Assembly: GCA_963836405.1 (NCBI GenBank)
Contig: CAWIJL010000010.1
Coordinates: 1 to 64,000, forward strand
Length of the DNA: 64,000 nucleotides
From: CAWIJJ01 sp963836405
Lineage (GTDB): Bacteria; Acidobacteriota; Terriglobia; Bryobacterales; Bryobacteraceae
Direction of reading: 5' to 3'
The notes beneath the pieces were generated by a model. That model saw only the letters and a list, made by a program, of their open reading frames with translations, was not told the origin of the DNA and did no database searches. Positions 7,593 to 16,760 of the stretch are shown piece by piece; within the stretch, counting starts at the first letter, position 1; each line of letters opens with the position of its first letter. The translations under genes and the position numbers were made by a program.

Positions 7593-7973
7593 CTATTTCA
7601 GCAGTTCGAGAATGCCTTCGAGCTCGCGACGGATGCCGGGCAGCGGATCGTCACTGAAGAGTTCCTGCTGAAGGCGCTTGACCGGCTTCGGTTTGGGGGC
7701 GCGGTGTTCGGCCTGGAGGGATAGCCGGGCACCCTCGATGGTGAATTTCTTTTCGTAGAGTAAGTGCTTGATTCTAAGGAGCAATTCGACGTCTTTGCGG
7801 CGGTACAAACGGTGTCCCGTGCCGGACTTTTTGGGCGACAGGACGGCAAATTCGGTCTCCCAATATCGCAGGACGTACGGCTCCACCCCGAGAAGTTCGC
7901 TCACTTCTCCGATCTTGAAGTAAAGCTTATCCGGGATTTCCGGTGACCCGGCCTGCAACGCGACCTCCGACAT
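7593..7973 (-). CDS. MerR-family transcriptional regulator
   Basis: This 126-residue protein has an N-terminal winged helix with YFKIGEVSELLGVEPYVLRYWETEF (typical MerR recognition helix) and GTGHRLYRRKDVELLLRIKHLL, then a short helical tail. It lacks the cysteine metal site of metal-sensing MerR proteins, so it belongs to the ligand-free or small-molecule branch. Genes like this often sit near parB or division genes. The target is unknown. It has a good promoter upstream (7985-8013). Confidence 0.9.
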   Translation of the reverse strand: MSEVALQAGSPEIPDKLYFKIGEVSELLGVEPYVLRYWETEFAVLSPKKSGTGHRLYRRKDVELLLRIKHLLYEKKFTIEGARLSLQAEHRAPKPKPVKRLQQELFSDDPLPGIRRELEGILELLK

Positions 7974-7984
7974 AAACTTTTGTA

Positions 7985-8013
7985 ATCATAGTTCAAACAA
8001 GGCCGTATGTCAC
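7985..8013 (-). promoter_or_regulatory. Promoter of the MerR-like gene
   Basis: On the minus strand GTGACA (8013-8008), a 17-bp spacer and TATGAT (7990-7985) form a near-consensus sigma-70 type promoter. The -10 ends 11 nt before the ATG at 7973, so the leader would be only a few bases. The promoter lies just past the stop codon of the glycosidase-like gene. Confidence 0.55.
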
Positions 8014-8021
8014 CCGTAACC

Positions 8022-10013
8022 CTACCGGACCACCACGACGTGCTGCCCGGCGGGGAGTAGCAGGGACGTGGTTCCGGCCAGCGGGCGCTGCACCGGGACG
8101 CCGTCGATTTCGACCGTTACGGGAGGGCGGTCCAGGATCGCGATGGCCCGCGGCCCCGATTCGTAGGCGAATTCGAGCGTGGCGCGATCCATGAAGCGGG
8201 CAGCCCGCATGTCGGCGTTGAGGAATGTCAGGTGAATCCCGGCATCGCTCCCGGCCGGGCCGGGCTCCACCACGTGACTGCCGGCGGGCACCCAGACGGT
8301 CTCGGCATCGTACACGGGCCAGGGCTGCCCGTCGAGCAGGGCGGGGCCCTTCCACGGCAGGCCGACTCCGTACGGCGAGTCCACCACGGTCCGCGCGCCC
8401 ATCGCTTCGATGCGGGTCACCGCGGCGGCGGCCGAGGGCAGCAACCGCAAGTCGGGGGCGAGCAGAGAGTTCTCGAAATAGAGGGCCACGCGGGGGAAGT
8501 TCGACGCCGCCTCGTGCACAAGCTGAAACAGCTCCGTGCCGGTCTGCTGTTTCGTCGGGTAAACCTCCTGATAGCGGTTCACGATGTTGAGATCGACGGC
8601 CAGGCGGTTGGCGCGGGGGGTGAGGGCGCGGTAGCGCTCGGCGATGGTTGCATAGCGCTGCGGTCCCAGGTGCCACACGGTGGCCGGATCCTCGATCAGG
8701 AACGTGAACCGCTGCGAGTCGAGAAGGGGCAGCAGGCGCCCGGCATCGGCGCCGATGGCGTCGCGCATACCGGTATCGAAACGGTCGTCCACATGGGTGA
8801 GGACCAGGTCGAGACCGGGCCGGGTTCGCCGTACCTTCTCGAGTTCGCCCAGCCACTCTTCCTGCATGCGGCGCGCGAGGTCCGCACGGTAGTCGAGGAA
8901 GCGCCGGCGCGCGGCTTCGTCGTCCTTGCGAGACCCGAAAATCTCGACCGGGTCGAAACCGGCCTGGGCCTGGAACTCCGCGCGCACAGTGCCGTTCATG
9001 GGTGTGAAGCGGGAAGCATCGGCGGTACCCTGGAGCGATTCGAAATACAGCTCGGCCAGGTTCACGCCATCCCAATCGAAGCGCGCGAGAAGATCCCGAA
9101 CGCCGGCCGACGCCGCGCGGAAACAGTCGCGGTCGGCCAGGTTCATCAGGCGGCGCCAGTCCAGGTGCGCATCCTGGAGCAGCCCGGTCTTCTCGCGCCA
9201 CTCGGGATGGTCCTGCCAGAACTTTTCGCTCACGTGGGGAAGCTCGAGCCAGGCGTAGACCAGGATGCCTTCGCGGTGGCACGCCTCGATCAGGCGGCGG
9301 AGGTACTGGTCGGCTTCCGCGGAGGGCTCGAAGAAGTGCCAGGCGGCGACATGCAGGGCGGCGATGCCGGCCTTGCGCCAGCGCGGCGCGAAGTAGTCGA
9401 GATCCGCGCGCAGGCGGTAGGAAGAATCGAAGAACGCCCAGAGGCGGGAGGAGCGGAACGGCGGGTCGAGGCCGAGATCGCAGAGAGCTTCGAGCAGGTA
9501 CGGGAAGCGTTCGTGCCCGCGCTCGCCGGGCGAAATGGCCACCCACAGCACGGCGCCCTCGCCGCGACGCATTCCGGCGAGCAGGGGGGCGCCCGTCCAG
9601 CGGTCCCGCGCGAAGATGCGGGCTCCGGCGGGCATGCGATACACAGGGAGGGCGAGCGGCTTCTCCCAGACGATGGGGAGCTCCGGCCGGTGCACATCCG
9701 ACAGGCTGGCGATTCGCGCGTTCTCCTGGGTGCGTTCAAAGCCGAACCACGCGGCCAGCGAGGATTCGCCCTCGAGCACCAGGAAGGCGCCGCGCTCCAC
9801 GCGTCCGGACCATTCCGGCGAGGCGGGCGCGCCGGGCCGCGCCACGAACACGCGTGCGGTGGTGGCGGGCTCGCGCCGCAAACCGATCGACGACAGGATG
9901 GCCGGCCAGGAGCCGGGCTCATCGCTGAGGACCGAGAAATACGGCATGGCGCCGCGTGCCGCGGAGGCGAGCAGAAGGAGGCCGATCAGGGCGCGGCTAG
10001 TAGGAGAAGGCAT
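8022..10013 (-). CDS. Secreted glycosidase-like protein (GH10-like/PgaB-like TIM barrel)
   Basis: The 663-residue protein has a signal peptide (SRALIGLLLLASAARG). A first domain of about 170 residues is followed by a TIM-barrel region with IAALHVAAWHFF, GILVYAWLELPHVSEKFW and FDWDGVNLAELYFESLQG, which resemble the family-10-like glycosylhydrolase group (GHL10/DUF187) and the PgaB hydrolase domain. E in WLELP and E in LAELYFE are candidate catalytic acids. A C-terminal beta-rich segment ends at 8022. Its start overlaps the 3' end of the TPR/barrel gene by 17 bp, so the two are made together. I infer polysaccharide cleavage in the periplasm or outside; substrate unknown. Confidence 0.65.
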   Translation of the reverse strand: MPSPTSRALIGLLLLASAARGAMPYFSVLSDEPGSWPAILSSIGLRREPATTARVFVARPGAPASPEWSGRVERGAFLVLEGESSLAAWFGFERTQENARIASLSDVHRPELPIVWEKPLALPVYRMPAGARIFARDRWTGAPLLAGMRRGEGAVLWVAISPGERGHERFPYLLEALCDLGLDPPFRSSRLWAFFDSSYRLRADLDYFAPRWRKAGIAALHVAAWHFFEPSAEADQYLRRLIEACHREGILVYAWLELPHVSEKFWQDHPEWREKTGLLQDAHLDWRRLMNLADRDCFRAASAGVRDLLARFDWDGVNLAELYFESLQGTADASRFTPMNGTVRAEFQAQAGFDPVEIFGSRKDDEAARRRFLDYRADLARRMQEEWLGELEKVRRTRPGLDLVLTHVDDRFDTGMRDAIGADAGRLLPLLDSQRFTFLIEDPATVWHLGPQRYATIAERYRALTPRANRLAVDLNIVNRYQEVYPTKQQTGTELFQLVHEAASNFPRVALYFENSLLAPDLRLLPSAAAAVTRIEAMGARTVVDSPYGVGLPWKGPALLDGQPWPVYDAETVWVPAGSHVVEPGPAGSDAGIHLTFLNADMRAARFMDRATLEFAYESGPRAIAILDRPPVTVEIDGVPVQRPLAGTTSLLLPAGQHVVVVR

Positions 10014-11916
10014 ACCACATCCCGGCGCGGAAGTCGTAGAAGAGGGGGGAGCGCGGGTTGTCGTGCTTCAGCAGGTAGGAGCCGCGCAGATAATCGAGAG
10101 TCAGGAAGGCCCGTCCGCCGATTCGGAGTCCAGGGCCTGTTTCGGTGAAATTAGCCCACGGCTGTCGCTTGGAGTCGACGGTGCCGTTCACGTTCCAGTA
10201 GAGCTGGAGTGGGCCCGAGATCAGGCCGGCCCGGGTCTGGCTGTAAAACAGGACGTCGCGATCGAAGCGGGAGACGTAGACGGCGTCGAAAGTGGTGTGG
10301 ACGTAGCGGCGAAACCGCTGGGAAACGGAGAGGCCGCCGCGGTAATCGGGCTGGGAGCGGCCATTCTGGTAATTCAGGGACTGGCCCGCCTCCGCCCACC
10401 CGACCATGCCCTTCCACGGCTGGGTGGCGACGCCGGCGGCGAAAATGACGGCGGTTTCCGACAGCGCCTGCGGCGAGAAGCCGCCGATGCGGAGGCGCGT
10501 GTCCCCGATGACGCGGACGCTCAAGTAGGGACGGAGCGGAATGCCGGTGCGGACGTCGAGCTTGACCTGTCCATAGGAGAAGGCGTGGTGCCAGCGGGTG
10601 GAAAACAACGGGAACACCCAGCCGGAAAAGCGCAGGCGCTCGTTGCCGCGACGCAACTTCTGCCAGGCCTCGCCGGCTTCGGCGGCGATGCGGGGATCGG
10701 GGCTCTTGCGGGCGAGGTCGAACCAGCGGAACGCCTCCTTGTCCTGGTGAAGGATGTTGTGGGTCCAGCCGAGCTTGAGGATGACGTTGAAGTCGGCGGG
10801 ATCGGTCTCGTGCGCGGCCTCGAGGTATTTGACGGCATCCTTCATATACCCGGCCTGGATGGAGCGTTCGGCCATGACCCAGGCGTCGATGGAGGATGGG
10901 GCACCCTGGCCGGGCGGCGACTGCCGGGTCTGCGGCATGTGCAGCACGGCGCGGACGCGGTTGGCGAGATCCTCGTCGCGGCCGCCCAGAACCCGATCGA
11001 AGAGGGGCTTGGCGGCGCCGCTTTCCCCGCGAGCCTGGAGCAGGAATCCGAGCTGGGTGGCGGCGAGCATATCGTCGGGCTGTAGCTCGAGGACCGTTTG
11101 CAGTTCCGTTTCGGCCGGAGGCTGCTGGTCCATGCGCAGGAGGAGGTAGGCGAGTTCGCGGCGCAACTCGATGTTGGCGGGATCGAGCGCCAGAGCGCGG
11201 CGGAACTCGGCGACGAAGGGATAGCGATCGGGCAGCAACTCGCGGGCGAGGTCGGCGGCGCGCGGTTGGCCGCCACGGGAGGCGGCGAGCAGAGCCGCGG
11301 TGGCATCTTCGACGCGGCCGAGGGCTTTCCACACGCGGCCGAGGTCCACGAGAACCTCGCGCCGGCCGGGCTCGATGCGCCATGCCTTTTCGTAGTGTTC
11401 GGCCGCCAGGGCGAGGTCTCCGCGCCGTTCGGCGAAGGTGGCGAGCTCGTAATGGGAGTGGACGTTGCCGGGGTCCGATTCGAGAGATTTCGTCCACCGC
11501 TCGATGCCCTCGACGAGCGGCGTCTCGATATTGCGGAAGGCTTCGGCGGCAACGGGATTGCCGGCCTGACGGAGGCGGTCGAAGACGGCGCGGGCCTCGG
11601 CCACCAGGCCGGTATCGTTGCACAGGAATGCGTATTCGAGGGCCACCTGAACGTCGCCGGGGTCGAGGCGGAGGGCTTCGTGAAACTGATTGCGGGCGAG
11701 GTCGTTCTCGCCGATTTTGAGGTAGGTGTAGGCGAGGTCGGTGTGGATGGAGGCGCGGTCCGGCGCGGCCGCGGCGGCCTCGGTAAACAGCCGGACGGCG
11801 GTGTCGTAATCGCGGGTGCGCAACGCCTGGTAGGCGCGCGTTAGGGGCTGATAGGCCGGGTCCTGCGTCTGGCCGACGGCCAAGGCGCACACGGCCAGGA
11901 GGAGTGCCGGGCGCAT
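9997..11916 (-). CDS. TPR protein with C-terminal beta-barrel-like region
   Basis: The 639-residue protein has a signal peptide (PALLLAVCALAVGQ), then about ten tetratricopeptide repeats (roughly 20-400; for example DRASIHTDLAYTYLKIGEND and GDVQVALEYAFLCND). The last 220 residues are strand-rich with alternating aromatics and end in YAFSY, an outer-membrane-barrel style C-terminus. The layout resembles PgaA, BcsC or NfrA, which pair periplasmic TPRs with an export barrel. The glycosidase-like partner overlaps it, as with PgaA/PgaB. A role in polysaccharide export is inference. Start ATG 11916 has AAGGA 5 nt upstream. Confidence 0.65.
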   Translation of the reverse strand: MRPALLLAVCALAVGQTQDPAYQPLTRAYQALRTRDYDTAVRLFTEAAAAAPDRASIHTDLAYTYLKIGENDLARNQFHEALRLDPGDVQVALEYAFLCNDTGLVAEARAVFDRLRQAGNPVAAEAFRNIETPLVEGIERWTKSLESDPGNVHSHYELATFAERRGDLALAAEHYEKAWRIEPGRREVLVDLGRVWKALGRVEDATAALLAASRGGQPRAADLARELLPDRYPFVAEFRRALALDPANIELRRELAYLLLRMDQQPPAETELQTVLELQPDDMLAATQLGFLLQARGESGAAKPLFDRVLGGRDEDLANRVRAVLHMPQTRQSPPGQGAPSSIDAWVMAERSIQAGYMKDAVKYLEAAHETDPADFNVILKLGWTHNILHQDKEAFRWFDLARKSPDPRIAAEAGEAWQKLRRGNERLRFSGWVFPLFSTRWHHAFSYGQVKLDVRTGIPLRPYLSVRVIGDTRLRIGGFSPQALSETAVIFAAGVATQPWKGMVGWAEAGQSLNYQNGRSQPDYRGGLSVSQRFRRYVHTTFDAVYVSRFDRDVLFYSQTRAGLISGPLQLYWNVNGTVDSKRQPWANFTETGPGLRIGGRAFLTLDYLRGSYLLKHDNPRSPLFYDFRAGMWYAFSY

Positions 11917-11930
11917 ATTCCTTAAGGGGT

Positions 11931-11959
11931 ATAGTGCGGGACCGGATGGCGATTCTCAA
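11931..11959 (-). promoter_or_regulatory. Promoter of the TPR/barrel operon with overlapping hairpin
   Basis: TTGAGA (11959-11954), a 17-bp spacer and CACTAT (11936-11931) on the minus strand fit a sigma-70 promoter 14 nt upstream of the start. The -35 lies in a perfect 6-3-6 inverted repeat, CTCAAA-GAA-TTTGAG (11955-11969), which could be an operator. Confidence 0.5.
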
Positions 11960-12103
11960 AGAATTTGAGGGCGTGGCGGGGTCTTGAAACAGGCTTCGTG
12001 GGGAACGGCTCAAACGCCAGGAGATCGAAATCCGGAGCCGAATCGCAGACTTCACTGCTTCCTCGAGGCTTTCTCGCGAAGACACGCATAGTCGATCCTC
12101 CTG

Positions 12104-12224
12104 ATGACGCAGTTTCTCGACACGAACATTCAGTTATTCAATCAGCCGGAATCCGGCGGATCCTTCAAGCGAGACCGGGCGATTGCCCTCCTCGAGGACG
12201 ATATCCATCCAGGTGCTACGAGTC
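12104..12224 (+). pseudogene. PIN-domain (VapC-like) toxin remnant
   Basis: The frame opening at 12104 reads MTQFLDTNIQLFNQ, then SFKRDRAIALLED. FLDTNI with its Asp is the first catalytic motif of PIN-domain ribonucleases and KRDRAIALLE matches the following helix. After about 40 residues the similarity stops and later acidic motifs are missing. No intact antitoxin is visible upstream (11970-12100). I read it as the 5' stub of a lost VapC gene. Confidence 0.45.
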
Positions 12225-12356
12225 GAAACGTATTGGGACGAAGCCGGACGGAAGCGGTGGGAGTGGCGGCGGGAGCCCGGCGGCGAGGCCATCTGGACAC
12301 AATACTGGCCCGATGGCTCGCTGAAACACGTCTCACGGTCAGGTAATCGGGAGTGA
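12213..12356 (+). pseudogene. Fragment of an unknown W/Y-rich protein
   Basis: In a different frame from the PIN stub, 12213-12356 encodes a segment with VETYWDEAGRKRWEW and AIWTQYWPDGSLKHVSR, ending at TGA inside the ADOP remnant. The composition (W, Y, D-G-x-x-K repeats, MORN-like) looks like real protein rather than a chance frame, but there is no good start or upstream part. It is probably the 3' end of a gene whose front is lost. Function unknown. Confidence 0.35.
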
Positions 12357-12370
12357 CAATTTAGTACATA
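12337..12370 (-). pseudogene. Short remnant of a second ADOP-type permease gene
   Basis: A 21-bp stretch at 12337-12357 is identical to 14672-14692 in the intact permease gene, and AGTACATA nearby also matches in the same relative position. On the minus strand it would read like the YWMVTPDYLTTL motif, with a stop codon in place of the Trp. It is a fossil of a paralogous permease gene or of a local duplication. Confidence 0.5.
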
Positions 12371-12389
12371 GCGGCGGCAGCGGCGGGCG

Positions 12390-13846
12390 TTACGAGCCGT
12401 CAGCCATGCGGGCGTAGAAAGCGATCACGGGATTCGCACTTCGTCGAAGGCTTTCGATGAGCCAGCCGTTATCGTTCGCGTCCTTGCCGTAGCGAATGCG
12501 ATTCAGCAGAAATTTCACCTGTGCGAACCAGAGAGTCCGGCTGCCGATCACGGAGTAGCGAGTCTCCAGGAAGTTCAGGAATACGCTCATGGCGTTATCG
12601 CGCGCCGGACCGGGAGGCACCAGCGCCGCCATCTGAGCGTAGGCGGAGGCGGCGAGCTGGAAGTATTCTTCAGGCGAATTCTCCTCGCTCTCTTTCCAGC
12701 CGGCGATCAGCTTCATCGTGTCTTCGTAACGGGCATTCCACTGGGGCGTGGAGCGTTCTTCGAGCGTCCAGAAACGCTGGCTGTCCGGCAGGTCGCGATT
12801 GCCGTGGTTCAGCCATTTCTGGGCGGCCAACACCTCCTTGGATCGCGGTGACTGCCAGGGAAGCGAGTACTTGAAGGCGCCGCCGTCCTTCTTGGGTTTC
12901 GCCTCACCCTCCGTGATGGGCTGGTAAGCCAGCGCGGCCGGATCGAGCTGTGCGGCGAGGGCGTTGAACCTCCCGGCGGACAGCGGCAACTGGCCGGGCT
13001 TTCCCATCCGCTCGCTGCATCGCACTCCGCCAAGCTGCCGCACGATGTATGCGCGCAGCGCGGGAACGAACAATTGGGTGTCGCGGGCTTCGGGCAGCAG
13101 GGGACGGGGAATGCGCCGCGGCTCGGTGGTCTCGGGCACGACAGCGGGCACCAGCGCCCATTCCCACTCGCCGTAAAGGCGGTCGGATCCTTCCACCGTG
13201 TCCAACGTGACGGCAAACCGGCTCAGCAGGCTCTGCCGCTGCTGCGCGCCCAACTTCGCGGCGGAGAGCATTTGCAGCACCGGAGCCACATGCGCGGGGG
13301 AATTCATGCTGGAGATCGCGGTCTCGAGAAAGTGGAGATCCTCCTCTTTCCGACGCAGATCCGGCGGAAAGGCGCGTTCGAAGAGCACGCCGGCCGTTTT
13401 GTAGTAAGCCGAGACATCCGGCGGATCCACGGTTTCGCAGTCCGGGTCCGGGACGCGCGGGCGGGGATGCGTCCGAACAGGTCGAGCGCGGCGGACCGGT
13501 CGATGTCCAGCATGGCTTCCGCCGCGCGGGTTTGCAGAGTCAGACCGTCAAGGCCGAAATCGCGGGTCTCCATGCACTGCCGCACGTCTACCGGGACGTG
13601 GCAGGTATGCCTGTACGGAAGCTGGGCGTGCGCGGCGGCATCAAACGCTTCTTCGATCAGCGCCCGTTTCCATTGCCGGTCCGCAATTCGGGCCGAAGCA
13701 GACAACGCCAGCAAGTTATCCGCGCTGAACTCCGGCGGAAGGGCTCGGGCGCCGTCGATCCACTCCATGGTTGCGGGCGGCAGCTTGGGCAGGTCGGCTG
13801 CAACCGCAGCGGCGGCCAGGCAAAACGCAAACGCACACAGTTTCAC
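12390..13846 (-). pseudogene. Secreted protein of unknown function, broken by one frameshift
   Basis: The gene starts MKLCAFAFCLAAAAVAADLP (signal peptide) at 13846 and runs in one frame to about 13454, where the reading must move by one base to continue as VPDPDCETVDPPDVSAYYK to the stop at 12390. One extra base in the GCGCGTCCC stretch would restore about 485 residues. No catalytic motif or family was recognised; the protein is helical, rich in aromatics and has no TM segment apart from the signal. It follows the ADOP permease by 9 bp and is likely its partner. The break may be an assembly error. Confidence 0.7.
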
Positions 13847-13855
13847 GTGTCCTCC

Positions 13856-16414
13856 TTATTCGTGCCGGAGCGTGGCCACGGGATGCACGGAAGCGGCCCG
13901 CCGCGCCGGCAGCCAGGCGGCGGCAACGCCCGAAAGGGCAACCACCGCGGCGACCGCAGTGAGGGTGGCCGGGTCGCGCGGCTGAATTTCGAATAGCAGG
14001 CTGGAAAGCAGCCGGGTAAGCGCGACGGCCGCCGCCATCCCCAGCGCCAGTCCCGCCGCGAGCAGGAGCAGCGATTCGCGCATGACCAGCAGCACCACAT
14101 CGCGCCCGCGAGCGCCGAGCGCCATGCGGACGCCGATCTCGTGCGTGCGCTGTGTGACCGCGAACCGGAGTACGCCGTAAACGCCCGCCGAAGCCAGCAC
14201 CAGGCCCAGCAATCCGAAGCCGCCGAACAGGGCGGCGCGGAAGCGCGGAGTTTCGAAGGAGACGCCGTTGATGGTTTCTTCCATGGTGCGGGCATCGAAC
14301 AGAGGCTGCTCCTTATCGATAGAAGCCGCGATCTCGCGAATGGCAGGGAAGATAGCCCCGGCGTTCCGGCGGGTGCGCACCACAAACCGCCGCAGTCCGG
14401 ATACCTCCCGGTCCGCGGCCTGGGAGACCGGGAAATAGATTTCACCCGGGGCACCCGTATCGGCGAGCCCGTACAGCCTGGTAGGACGCACCACCCCCAC
14501 GATCGCCATGGAAGCGCCGCCGGAGGCCGGGAGGCGTACGGAGCGGCCCAGCGGATCGCCAGACCCGAAGAGGTTTCGGGCGAGCGTTTCATTCACCACG
14601 GCGATGCGCGGAGCGGCGGGGCCGTCGGATGGCGCGAACCACCGGCCTTTCACCATGCGGAGGCGCAGGGTGGTCAGGTAATCGGGAGTGACCATCCAGT
14701 ACATACCGCCGGCCCTGACGCGGGGACTGCCGGCGGTTTCCACCGGCCCGTCGAAAGCGCCCTGCATGGGAAGCGCGTTGGCCGCGGCCGCCGACTCGAT
14801 GCCGGGCAACTGCTGGACGCGTTCGAGTACCGTGTCCTCGTAGGCGCGGATGCCGGCCGCGGTCGGATACTGGCGCCGTGGTAGCCGCACCGACCAGGTG
14901 AACAGGTTGGCCGGCTGGAATCCGGGATCGACCGCGCTCAGGCGCGTGAAGCTGTGGGTGACCAGACCGGCGCCGGCGGCCAGAATAACGGCGATCGCGG
15001 TCTCCGCAACCAGCAGTGCCGCGCGAAGTCGATTTTTGGGGCCGCGCGTCATGGCGCGCGAGAGAGCCGAGGAAAACTGCCACCCCGGAGCGAGACCGAA
15101 CAGAATTCCCGACACCACCGAAATCGCCAGCGTGAAGAGCAGCACCCGCCAATCGGCACTGAGGTTGGCTTCCGGAGGCATCAGGTAGCGCGGCACCAGG
15201 CGCATCGCCAGCCCGGTCACGGCCAGGGCGAGAAGCAGTCCGAGTGCGCCGCCGCACAGGGAGAGCAGCAGGCTTTCGGTGAGGAACTGGCGGAGCAGCC
15301 GCAAGCGTCCGGCGCCGATGGAAAGGCGGATTGCGACCTCCTGCCGCCGCGCCGCCGCCCGTGCCAGGAGCAGGTTCCCGACGTTGGCGCAGCCCATGAG
15401 CAGCAGGAGCCCGACGGCGCCCCAGAGTAGCAGCAGCAATCTCCGCAGCGGCGCGCGTTCCCAGGTGTACTGGAAAAGTTCGGCGCGGTAGCCGAGGGGG
15501 CTCAAGGCCGAGCCGGCGCGCGCGGCGGAAACGCCGGGACGAAGACGGGCGATCACCGTCAGCCATTCCTCTTCAGCGAGCACGGCCGGGGTGAACTCGA
15601 ATGGGGTCCACAACTGCGGAAGCTCACGGTCGAAACTGCCCGGCGGAAGGACGCCCACCACCTGATATTCGCGGTCGTTCAGGCGCAGCCGTTTGCCGGC
15701 GATGCGCGGATCGGCGCCGGTCCGCTCACGCCAAAAGCGGTTGGAGAGAATTGCGACCGCGGCACGGCCGGGTTGATTCTCTTCGGGCAGAAAGCCGCGC
15801 CCGAGCGATGGCCGTGTGCCGAGTACGTCGAAATAGTTGGCGGTGACCGCGACCGCCGTGGTGTGTTCGGAGGCCGGGAAGGCGGCGCCCGACAGGGTGG
15901 CATCCGTCGTGAAAATGGCGCGTGCGGCGAGATCCGAAAAGACGTCGTGGCGCTCGCGCAGGTCGAGAAGCTCGCGCGGGGTAGAGGAAACCTGACGGGT
16001 TCCCTGAAACAGGCGCACCAGCCGGGAGGAATCGCGATACGGGTACGGTTTGATCGCGATGCCATTTACGAAGCTGAATATGACGGTGTTGGCGCCGATG
16101 GCAAGCGCCAGGGAGGCGACGGCGGCGGCCGCAAATCCGGGGCTGCGGCGCAAACCGCGGGCGGCGTACGCGAGGTCCTGCCGCACTTCCTCCACCAGGC
16201 GAAGGCCGAGGGACTGGCGGCACTCCTCCTTCACGCCGGCGAGGGGGCCGAATTCGACGCGCGCCTGTCGCTCGGCTTCAGCGCGCGGGGTTCCGGCGCG
16301 AACGAGGTCGGCGGCAAAGGCCTCCATGTGGAAGCGCATCTCGGCTTCCATCTCCGATTCGAAGCGGCGGCGGTGTATCAGCGCATCGCGAAAGGCACGC
16401 AGCCGGGGGAACAT
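13856..16414 (-). CDS. ADOP-type ABC transporter permease (MacB/FtsX-like)
   Basis: The 852-residue protein has an N-terminal cytoplasmic helical region (about 1-85, RRRFESEMEAEMRFH) typical of acidobacterial duplicated orphan permeases. Two MacB-like units follow: a TM helix at about 90-115, a periplasmic MacB_PCD domain, three TM helices near 325-465, a second periplasmic domain and a final three-helix FtsX domain near 710-840. No ATPase gene is adjacent, hence orphan permease. Transported substrate is unknown; family members are linked to peptide, lipid or antibiotic handling. It is 4 bp downstream of padR and 9 bp upstream of the secreted unknown gene. Confidence 0.9.
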   Translation of the reverse strand: MFPRLRAFRDALIHRRRFESEMEAEMRFHMEAFAADLVRAGTPRAEAERQARVEFGPLAGVKEECRQSLGLRLVEEVRQDLAYAARGLRRSPGFAAAAVASLALAIGANTVIFSFVNGIAIKPYPYRDSSRLVRLFQGTRQVSSTPRELLDLRERHDVFSDLAARAIFTTDATLSGAAFPASEHTTAVAVTANYFDVLGTRPSLGRGFLPEENQPGRAAVAILSNRFWRERTGADPRIAGKRLRLNDREYQVVGVLPPGSFDRELPQLWTPFEFTPAVLAEEEWLTVIARLRPGVSAARAGSALSPLGYRAELFQYTWERAPLRRLLLLLWGAVGLLLLMGCANVGNLLLARAAARRQEVAIRLSIGAGRLRLLRQFLTESLLLSLCGGALGLLLALAVTGLAMRLVPRYLMPPEANLSADWRVLLFTLAISVVSGILFGLAPGWQFSSALSRAMTRGPKNRLRAALLVAETAIAVILAAGAGLVTHSFTRLSAVDPGFQPANLFTWSVRLPRRQYPTAAGIRAYEDTVLERVQQLPGIESAAAANALPMQGAFDGPVETAGSPRVRAGGMYWMVTPDYLTTLRLRMVKGRWFAPSDGPAAPRIAVVNETLARNLFGSGDPLGRSVRLPASGGASMAIVGVVRPTRLYGLADTGAPGEIYFPVSQAADREVSGLRRFVVRTRRNAGAIFPAIREIAASIDKEQPLFDARTMEETINGVSFETPRFRAALFGGFGLLGLVLASAGVYGVLRFAVTQRTHEIGVRMALGARGRDVVLLVMRESLLLLAAGLALGMAAAVALTRLLSSLLFEIQPRDPATLTAVAAVVALSGVAAAWLPARRAASVHPVATLRHE

Positions 16415-16418
16415 GTTG

Positions 16419-16742
16419 TCAAGCCTCCAGCGCCGCAGCGACCGCGGCGGAGAAGCGGGCCCAATTTGCCGATTCCTCGCGCAAAGCCTTTCTGCCGGCC
16501 GCGGTCAGGGAATAGTACTTGGCCTTCCGCTTGTTTTCGCTTTCGCCCCATTCCGAGGCGATCAGGCCGCGTGCTTCCAGACGGTAGAGCGCGGGGTAGA
16601 GCGATCCCTGCTGGATGACCAGGGCATCTTTCGAGATCTGCTGAATGCGGAGCAGGACGCCGTAGCCATGGAGGCCGCCCAGCGAAACGGCTTTCAAAAT
16701 CAGAAGGTCCAGAGTGCCGGGCAACAGTTCGGAGCTTTCCAC
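16419..16742 (-). CDS. PadR-family transcriptional repressor
   Basis: The 107-residue protein has the PadR winged helix: LLPGTLDLLILKAVSLGGLHGYGVLLRIQQIS, then VIQQGSLYPALYRLEARGLIASEW and a C-terminal dimer helix (LTAAGRKALREE). It starts with GTG 16742 behind AAGGAGA. Its promoter contains a 9-bp perfect inverted repeat, so autorepression is likely. PadR plus ADOP permease is a very common acidobacterial pair. The effector is unknown. Confidence 0.93.
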   Translation of the reverse strand: MESSELLPGTLDLLILKAVSLGGLHGYGVLLRIQQISKDALVIQQGSLYPALYRLEARGLIASEWGESENKRKAKYYSLTAAGRKALREESANWARFSAAVAAALEA

Positions 16743-16760
16743 CAGGTTCTCCTTGTTTGT

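Larger units (their letters stand above)
11970..12389. other. Gene-debris interval between two conserved operons
   Basis: Apart from the PIN stub, the W/Y-rich fragment and the ADOP remnant described separately, no intact gene is visible. Short open frames in 11970-12100 have no recognisable features; an antitoxin for the PIN stub would be expected here but is not evident. Confidence 0.5.

Noticed and set aside
8232..10148. 638-codon frame on the plus strand across the glycosidase-like gene
   Set aside because: Antisense shadow of a gene with signal peptide and TIM-barrel motifs; composition is H/R/G-rich without domains.
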